DNA of 64,000 nucleotides from positions 203,906 to 267,905 of the forward strand of contig DNXO01000020.1 in NCBI GenBank assembly GCA_003506895.1. Reading direction: 5' to 3'. Below are positions 58,760 to 64,000 of the stretch, one piece after another; position 1 is the stretch's first letter, and the number at the start of each line of letters is the position of its first letter. The notes beneath the pieces were generated by a model, which ran no database searches, was not told the DNA's origin, and saw only the letters and a list, made by a program, of their open reading frames with translations. Origin of the DNA: Acetobacteraceae bacterium (lineage in GTDB: Bacteria > Pseudomonadota > Alphaproteobacteria > Acetobacterales > Acetobacteraceae). The position numbers and the translations under genes are program-made.

Positions 58760-59965
58760 ATGATCAGTGTCGATGAAGCCCGTGGGCGCATATTGGAAAC
58801 CCTGCGCCCAACGCCGGCCGAGGTCGTCGCACTGAGCGATGCCTGGAACCGCGTCACCGCCCAGGACGTCATCGCTCGGCTGACCCAACCCCCGTCCGAC
58901 GTGTCGGCGATGGACGGCTACGCGCTTCGCGCGGCGGACGGCGGGCTTGGCGCTCGGTTGAAGGTGATCGGTGCCGCGCCGGCCGGGCACCCGTTCGGGC
59001 ATGGTGTCGGCGCGGGTGAGGCGGTGCGGCTGTTCACCGGCAGTGTCGTGCCAGACGGCGCCGACGCGATCCTGTTGCAGGAAGACGCGACCCGCGACGG
59101 CGACGTTGTCGAGGTGAATGAGGCGGTCGTCCTGGGCCGCCATATTCGGCGCGCGGGGCAGGACTTCTCGTCGGGCGACGTGGTGGTTCCGCAAGGACGG
59201 CGCATCACGGCGCGCGATGTCGGCGTGGCCGCGGCCGCCAACCATCCCTGGTTGTCAGTGCATCGCCGCCCTCGTGTCGCTATCCTGGCGACCGGCGACG
59301 AAATCGCCATGCCGGGTGAGCCGATCCCGCCGGGCGGCATCGTCAGTTCCAACTCCCACGCGCTGGCTGCCCTGGTGCGTGCGGCTGGCGGCGAGCCGAT
59401 GGTGCTGCCGGTTGCACGTGATGAGCACGCCGCCATCGGCGCGGTGGCGGATGCTGTCGCCGGGATGGACATGCTGGTGACGACGGGCGGTGCGTCAGTA
59501 GGCGATCACGATCTGGTCATCGAGGCGCTGAAGGCACGCGGTATGACATTGGACTTTTGGCGGATCGCGATGCGGCCGGGCAAGCCCCTGCTGTTTGGGC
59601 GCCTTGGGGCTACACCGGTGCTGGGTTTACCGGGTAATCCTGTTTCCGCGATGGTCGGTGCGATCTTGTTTCTGTTGCCGGCGCTGTCCCGCCTGTCCGG
59701 GTTGCCGGCCGCGCCCCCACCGGTTTCCACCGCACTGCTCGGGGCCGCGGTGAAGGCAAACGACCAGCGTGCGGATTACCTGCGCGCGACAATCAGCGTG
59801 GATCCGGCAGGCCGGATCGTCGTATTTCCGTTTCCCGTGCAGGACTCCGCGATGCTGCGGCGGTTGGCGACCGCGGATGCGCTGATTCTGCGCGCACCCC
59901 ATGCCGCGGCCCTGCCCGAGGGAGCGGAAGTGGGCATTATCAGACTCGATTCGCTTGGTTTGTGA
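58760..59965 (+). CDS. moeA: Molybdopterin molybdenumtransferase
   Basis: Inserts molybdate into adenylylated molybdopterin, 401 residues, the usual length. Recognised segments are SDVSAMDGYALRAAD, LFTGSVVPDGADAILLQED, RPRVAILATGDEIAMPGEP, MLVTTGGASVGDHDLVIEAL and PVLGLPGNPVSAMVGAILF. It precedes lexA by about 140 bases, an order frequent in Rhodospirillales. The molybdenum hydroxylase subunit at 17181 is one potential client in this window. Confidence 0.96.
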   Translation: MISVDEARGRILETLRPTPAEVVALSDAWNRVTAQDVIARLTQPPSDVSAMDGYALRAADGGLGARLKVIGAAPAGHPFGHGVGAGEAVRLFTGSVVPDGADAILLQEDATRDGDVVEVNEAVVLGRHIRRAGQDFSSGDVVVPQGRRITARDVGVAAAANHPWLSVHRRPRVAILATGDEIAMPGEPIPPGGIVSSNSHALAALVRAAGGEPMVLPVARDEHAAIGAVADAVAGMDMLVTTGGASVGDHDLVIEALKARGMTLDFWRIAMRPGKPLLFGRLGATPVLGLPGNPVSAMVGAILFLLPALSRLSGLPAAPPPVSTALLGAAVKANDQRADYLRATISVDPAGRIVVFPFPVQDSAMLRRLATADALILRAPHAAALPEGAEVGIIRLDSLGL

Positions 59966-60042
59966 CGGCTGCAATTCCAGAAAAGCGGTCTGCACGCTAC
60001 AGTATTCAAGATTGTCCACAGTTCCGCTTGACGAAGGTCGCG

Positions 60043-60057
60043 GAACCAACATAGAAC
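60043..60057. promoter_or_regulatory. LexA operator (alphaproteobacterial SOS box)
   Basis: GAAC CAACATA GAAC at 60043-60057 is the reverse-complement form of the GTTC-N7-GTTC direct-repeat SOS box of alphaproteobacteria. It lies about 50 bases upstream of the lexA start, the expected place for autoregulation. Confidence 0.8.
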
Positions 60058-60108
60058 ATCCGTGACGGTTGCCGCTTTGTTCCGGCAGTCATGGAAGGGT
60101 GTCCTGCT

Positions 60109-60834
60109 ATGTTGACTCGGAAACAATACGAACTTCTGGTGTATATTGATAAGCATCTGAAGCAGACGGGGTTTTCACCGAGCTTCGAGGAGATGAAGGA
60201 CGCGCTGAACTTAAAGTCGAAATCTGGTATTCACCGGTTGATTTCGGCATTGGAAGAACGTGGTTACCTTGGCCGCCGTCATCATCGCGCCCGGGCATTG
60301 GAAGTCCTGCGGCTACCGGACAATATGCTGACACCTCCGCAGGCTGTCGCCGAACCAGAAGAAGTCGAGGCACCGCAGGTCTTTTCGCCCAATGTCATTC
60401 GTGGGGATTTCACGCAGCGGCTGGCGGGCGTGCGGGCCGGGAGCGACGCCGGGGCGATCCAGTTGCCGCTGTATGGACGCATCGCGGCCGGTTTGCCGAT
60501 CGAGGCCCTGCGCGATACCAGCAGTTTCATTGAAGTTCCGATGGCGATGCTGGGGGCGGGCGAGCATTACGGCTTGCAGGTCGCGGGTGACTCCATGATC
60601 GAGGCCGGTATTCTGGAAGACGATACCGTGATCATCCAAAAGGGCGACACGGCGGAGAATGGCCAGATCGTTGTTGCGCTGGTGGACGATACCGAGGTCA
60701 CGCTGAAGCGCCTGCGCCGGCGTGGCAACTCGATCGCGCTGGAGCCTTGCAACGTACGGCACGAGACACGCATTTTTCCGGCGGATCGGGTGAAGGTGCA
60801 GGGCCGGATCGTTGCGTTGTTGCGGAAGTATTAA
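60109..60834 (+). CDS. lexA: LexA repressor
   Basis: SOS regulator and self-cleaving serine peptidase, 241 residues. The winged helix spans about 1-65 (MLTRKQYELLVYIDKHLKQT, KSKSGIHRLISALEERGYLG). The cleavage site is the Ala127-Gly128 bond in YGRIAAGLPIEA, and the catalytic dyad is Ser162 (QVAGDSMIEAGI) and Lys200 (EVTLKRLRRRG). The linker is long, as usual in alphaproteobacteria. The ATG at 60109 is chosen over one 18 bases upstream because LexA proteins begin MLT(R/K)KQ. It is autoregulated through the box at 60043. Confidence 0.97.
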   Translation: MLTRKQYELLVYIDKHLKQTGFSPSFEEMKDALNLKSKSGIHRLISALEERGYLGRRHHRARALEVLRLPDNMLTPPQAVAEPEEVEAPQVFSPNVIRGDFTQRLAGVRAGSDAGAIQLPLYGRIAAGLPIEALRDTSSFIEVPMAMLGAGEHYGLQVAGDSMIEAGILEDDTVIIQKGDTAENGQIVVALVDDTEVTLKRLRRRGNSIALEPCNVRHETRIFPADRVKVQGRIVALLRKY

Positions 60835-60848
60835 AGACCGCCTCGTTA

Positions 60849-60877
60849 GTGATGGCCGACCTGGACCCGGCCATCAC
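60849..60877. terminator. Stem-loop between convergent lexA and ADP-forming CoA ligase genes
   Basis: GTGATGGCCG (60849-60858), 9-base loop, CGGCCATCAC (60868-60877), a perfect 10-bp stem. It lies 14 bases after the lexA stop and 20 bases from the stop of the convergent gene. No T-run. It shares the TGGCCG/CGGCCA core with the hairpins at 33391 and 48345. Confidence 0.65.
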
Positions 60878-60897
60878 CTGCCGCCCGTCCGAGCAGA

Positions 60898-63030
60898 TCA
60901 GACAGTCACGATCAGCGCATCCACCGCGGTAATCCGATCCCCCGCGCAAATCAGTGGGTTCACATCAAGCTCCGCCACGGCCGCGCGATGGTCCGCGGCG
61001 AAGCGGGACACGTCGCTGATGACCTGTGCGAGGCGTCCGATATCAACCGCCGGCATCCCACGGAACCCTTCCAGCAGCTTTACACCTTTCAACTGTCGCA
61101 ACAGGCCCTCGGCCTGGAGCGGCGTCACCGGCGCCGGGGACAGGGCAGTGTCCTTCAGAACCTCCACCAAGACACCGCCCAGGCCGACGACGATCAGTGG
61201 GCCGAACAACGGATCGTTGCGCGCACCGACCACCATTTCGATCCCCTGAGGAACCATTGGCTGTACCAGCACACCGTTGATCCGCGGCGCCGGCTCTACC
61301 TTGTCCGCATTTGCCATGACCGCGAGATAGCCCGCGCGCACTTCATCCGCGTTGCGCAGGTTTAGCCGGATGACCCCGGCCTCGGTCTTGTGCGGCAGGT
61401 CGGGGGATTCGACTTTCAACACCACGGGATAGCCAAGCGCGGCGGCGGCGTTGACGGCATCGTCCTCCGACCGCGCGAGACGTTCGCCGACCACCGGTAT
61501 GTTGTAGTGCGCCAGCACATCCTTTGCCTGCCGCTCGGTCAATGTCCGGGTGCCGGCCGCCGCGATCAGCGCTTTCGTTGTCGCGATCACGTCCGGTGAC
61601 GAGGCGGCCACGGTTTGCGTGCCCGCGGCCCGCTTGTCCGCCCGCCACTGCCAGGCCGCCAGGGCGGAGAAGCAGGCGGGCATCGACCGGAACAAAGCCA
61701 CGCGGTCGCATTCGTTCGCTTCGATAACGCCCGGGCCGTCCTGCCATTCTGTCTGCCAGACGACGCAGGCCATCTTGCCGTGTCGCTTCGCCAGCGCATC
61801 GTAAACCTGGGGCCGTTTCGCGGACGGCGCGTAACCATAGGTCAGCGGAGAAACCAGCACACCGTATTGTGGATCACCAAGTAACGCGCCCGCGCAAATC
61901 TGTAGCGACTCCGGATCGCCGAGCACCTGAGCAGTCACGTCGCACGGATTCCGAGAGGAGCCGAATTCCGGGATACGAGTCTCCAGGATCGCCTTCACAT
62001 CCGGCATCGGCTGGGGCATCGGCACGCCGAACTGCTCCGCCCGGTCGGTCGCCATGATCGCGGCCCCGCCCGACGCCGCCACAACTGCCGCGCCACGGGC
62101 TTTCGGTGGCGGCGCCTTGGCGAAGAACGAGGCGGTTTCCATCAGCGCCTCGAAATCATCGACCACGATCGCGCCGGCATGCTGGAACATCGCGCGGTAC
62201 GATGCGTGCGAACCGGCCAGCGACCCGGTGTGCGACATGGCCGCCGCCGCACCTTGCTCGCCGGTTGCCATCTTGAAGATGATGAGCGGCTTGTCCGCCG
62301 CCCATGCGTTCTCCGCCGCCAACAGCAGACGTTCCGGCGTCGCCATGCCCTCAAACACGCAAGCGATCGAGCCGCAGGACGGATCGGCCGCAAGATAGTT
62401 CACATAATCCGCCATATCGACATCGCAAGAATTGCCCGACGTCAGGACATGACTGACCGAGTGGCCGCGCACCACGCCCTGTGCCAGCGCCATGCCCAGC
62501 GCGCCGGACTGGCTGATGATCCCGACGGCGTTTTTTGTGGGCTGCGGGATGGGCGTGATGTCCATGAAGGTGACCCGGCTATCCAGCAGCGCGTTCACCA
62601 CGCCGATGCAGTTTGGCCCGACGATGCGCAGCCCCGTCTCACGCGCGATGGCGGCCAAACGCTCTTGCTGGGCGATGCGGTCCTCCTTGGCGGTTTCGCT
62701 GTAGCCGGAGGCGAAGATGATCGCCCCGCCGACACCGGCCTTGGCGCAATCGAGCACGATCTCCTCGACAGCCTCGCGCGGGGCCGTGATCACCGCGCAG
62801 TCGGGCACCTCCGGAAGGTCGGCGACGGTGGGGTAGCAGACCTGATCATTGATCGTCTGATAACGGGCGTTCACCGGGTAGGCGCGGCCGGTATAGTGCG
62901 CCATGTTGGCCAGCACCTGCTTGCCGAACGATCCCGCCCGGGTGGACGCGCCAACCACCGCGATGCTTTGCGGATGCAGCAACCGTGTGAGTTGTTCCCG
63001 GCTATAAACGCCCGTTCGCTTATTTTGCAT
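60898..63030 (-). CDS. Acetate--CoA ligase family protein (ADP-forming)
   Basis: A 710-residue fused NDP-forming acyl-CoA synthetase. The CoA-binding domain is LLHPQSIAVVGASTRAGSFG, the ligase domains carry VGIISQSGALGMALAQGVVR and the phospho-His segment AAAMSHTGSLAGSHASYRAM, and the ATP-grasp domain shows ALGYPVVLKVESPDLPHKTE and GARNDPLFGPLIVVGLGGVL. It has the same architecture as the enzyme at 42770 but a different lineage of motifs, so it is a paralogue and not a recent copy. It is divergent from an SDR gene, with about 80 bases between. The acyl substrate is unknown. Confidence 0.92.
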   Translation of the reverse strand: MQNKRTGVYSREQLTRLLHPQSIAVVGASTRAGSFGKQVLANMAHYTGRAYPVNARYQTINDQVCYPTVADLPEVPDCAVITAPREAVEEIVLDCAKAGVGGAIIFASGYSETAKEDRIAQQERLAAIARETGLRIVGPNCIGVVNALLDSRVTFMDITPIPQPTKNAVGIISQSGALGMALAQGVVRGHSVSHVLTSGNSCDVDMADYVNYLAADPSCGSIACVFEGMATPERLLLAAENAWAADKPLIIFKMATGEQGAAAAMSHTGSLAGSHASYRAMFQHAGAIVVDDFEALMETASFFAKAPPPKARGAAVVAASGGAAIMATDRAEQFGVPMPQPMPDVKAILETRIPEFGSSRNPCDVTAQVLGDPESLQICAGALLGDPQYGVLVSPLTYGYAPSAKRPQVYDALAKRHGKMACVVWQTEWQDGPGVIEANECDRVALFRSMPACFSALAAWQWRADKRAAGTQTVAASSPDVIATTKALIAAAGTRTLTERQAKDVLAHYNIPVVGERLARSEDDAVNAAAALGYPVVLKVESPDLPHKTEAGVIRLNLRNADEVRAGYLAVMANADKVEPAPRINGVLVQPMVPQGIEMVVGARNDPLFGPLIVVGLGGVLVEVLKDTALSPAPVTPLQAEGLLRQLKGVKLLEGFRGMPAVDIGRLAQVISDVSRFAADHRAAVAELDVNPLICAGDRITAVDALIVTV

Positions 63031-63108
63031 TATGTCTGCCTGATTGACGTTCCCTGGACGGGCAGCATACTCACCGGTAGCCGATGGGCAAGTTTAGGGG
63101 AAACCAAG

Positions 63109-63894
63109 ATGGCATCGTTGTTCGATCTTTCGGGGAAAGTCGCGATCGTGACCGGATCCACCAAGGGCATTGGTCTGGCTATTGCCACACGCATGGCCGA
63201 ACATGGCGCCACGGTGGTGATCTCCAGCCGCAAGGCCGATGCGTGCGAGGCCGTGGCCGCGACCATTAACGCGGCGGGCGGGAAAGCGGTGGTGATCCCC
63301 TGCCATATTGCTCGTAAAGAAGAACTGCAGAACCTGGTGGATCAGACTGTCGCGCGTTGCGGGGGGATCGACATCCTGGTGGAGAATGCCGCGGTGAACC
63401 CGTATCTCGGCCCGGCAGCCGCGATGCCGGATGAGGCGTTCGACCGGGTGATGGGATCGAATGTGCGCAGTAACGTCTGGCTGGCGAACATGGCGTTGCC
63501 GCATATGGCGCAGCGCGGCGGCGGGTCGGTGATTATCATCTCCTCGATCGGCGGCCTGCGCGGGTCTGCTCAGTTGGGGGCATACGCGATCTCCAAGGCC
63601 GCCGACATGCAACTCGCTCGGAATATCGCCGTGGAGTGGGGGCCGAAGAATATCCGGGCGAATGCCATCGCGCCGGGTCTGGTTCGGACGGACTTCGCCC
63701 GCGCGCTGTGGGAGAATCCGACGCTGTACCACAAGCGCACCAAGGACACGCCGCTACAGCGGATCGGCGAACCGGATGAGATCGCGGGCGCGGCGGTGTT
63801 TCTGGCGTCGGCGGCGGGGAGCTTCACGACTGGTCAGACCATCGTGATCGACGGCGGAACGACGGCGGGGTCTGTGGTTTCGCACGACGACTAG
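63109..63894 (+). CDS. SDR family oxidoreductase
   Basis: A classical short-chain dehydrogenase of 261 residues. The cofactor loop is IVTGSTKGIGLAIATRMAEH, with SSRKADACE following, where the Arg suggests NADP(H). The family Asn is in DILVENAAVNPYL, the catalytic Ser in IIISSIGGLRG, and Tyr/Lys in YAISKAADMQLARN. The C-terminus has TTGQTIVIDGGTT. GGGGAAACCAAG precedes the ATG. The substrate is unknown; the divergent CoA ligase hints at acyl metabolism. Confidence 0.93.
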   Translation: MASLFDLSGKVAIVTGSTKGIGLAIATRMAEHGATVVISSRKADACEAVAATINAAGGKAVVIPCHIARKEELQNLVDQTVARCGGIDILVENAAVNPYLGPAAAMPDEAFDRVMGSNVRSNVWLANMALPHMAQRGGGSVIIISSIGGLRGSAQLGAYAISKAADMQLARNIAVEWGPKNIRANAIAPGLVRTDFARALWENPTLYHKRTKDTPLQRIGEPDEIAGAAVFLASAAGSFTTGQTIVIDGGTTAGSVVSHDD

Positions 63895-63900
63895 GGGGCG

Positions 63901-64000
63901 TTACCAAATCGTCGCGACGCCATAGTGTTCGAACACGCTGTCATCGGTGATGATCGTCATGCTCCGGTCTAGCGCCAGTGCGATCAGCATGCGATCCAAC
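63901..64000 (-). CDS. C-terminal end of a PIN-domain (VapC-like) toxin, 5' part outside the window
   Basis: The last 33 residues are visible: LDRMLIALALDRSMTIITDD followed by SVFEHYGVATIW. This is the C-terminal PIN signature of VapC-type ribonuclease toxins (DRMLIAxAL, ITDD with the conserved acidic residue, and YGVxxIW). The stop TAA lies seven bases from the SDR stop, convergent. A VapB-like antitoxin gene would be expected just upstream, beyond the right edge. Confidence 0.75.
   Translation of the reverse strand, partial: LDRMLIALALDRSMTIITDDSVFEHYGVATIW

Noticed and set aside
1..64000. CRISPR arrays, insertion sequences, prophage genes, rRNA or tRNA genes
   Set aside because: None was seen by reading both strands: no regularly spaced repeats, transposase or integrase motifs, or conserved RNA sequences.

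Overview
The window is high-GC chromosomal DNA from an alphaproteobacterium, most likely Rhodospirillales/Acetobacteraceae. This rests on the YbjN-ProC-COQ9-like-IMPase block, the UbiK/HldD-Lgt-MidA divergon, the MoeA-LexA pair with an alphaproteobacterial SOS box (GAAC-N7-GAAC), and the HPF-cold-shock fusion. I see no rRNA, tRNA, CRISPR array or transposase. Coding density is high and operons are short, with many 4-base start/stop overlaps.

Layout. 1-4.3 kb: the 3'-truncated fumC faces an SDR and two acyl-CoA dehydrogenases. 4.2-6.8 kb: a small, lower-GC glycan pair (WsaF-like glycosyltransferase and methyltransferase) whose end overlaps the second dehydrogenase. 6.9-17 kb: an accessory catabolic block with a dihydroorotate-dehydrogenase-like flavoprotein, an unusual class III CoA-transferase, a cyclase-family hydrolase, an MFS transporter, an MhpA-like hydroxylase coupled to a branched-chain-type binding protein, an esterase and a DHA2 exporter. 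17-30 kb: an orphan molybdenum hydroxylase subunit, DUF1217 and PPOX proteins, a binding-protein/HMG-CoA-lyase-like/crotonase operon, luciferase-like monooxygenases, a TPR-glycosyltransferase and a zinc alcohol dehydrogenase. A 320-base gap before 28 kb holds a strong terminator and two short ORFs.

29.4-41 kb is mostly housekeeping: MidA, Lgt and HldD against UbiK; YbjN, ProC, a COQ9-like protein and IMPase; then an unrecognised 334-aa protein, PhzF, a desaturase, a GST, DsbB, a secreted HELTH-motif protein and CsbD. 41-46 kb holds a notable operon: ADP-forming acyl-CoA synthetase, RuBisCO-like protein (RLP) and cupin. 46-55 kb has a TPR protein, an MHS transporter, Fe-SOD, a phytoene-synthase-like (NDUFAF6-like) protein, a haloalkane-dehalogenase-like hydrolase, a second unusual operon (FkbH-like protein with a peroxiredoxin-like/2OG-Fe oxygenase fusion) and an HPF-CSD fusion. 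55-64 kb has a luciferase-like oxidoreductase, a LacI regulator, a peptide-type binding protein, MoeA, LexA, a second ADP-forming CoA ligase, an SDR and the tail of a VapC-like PIN protein.

The accessory genes suggest a heterotroph that imports carboxylates and aromatics, activates them as CoA thioesters and degrades them by beta-oxidation-like chemistry. The best candidates for undescribed biology are the RLP-cupin-acyl-CoA synthetase operon and the FkbH/2OG-oxygenase operon. All functional statements come from motif recognition by eye; no database search was run.
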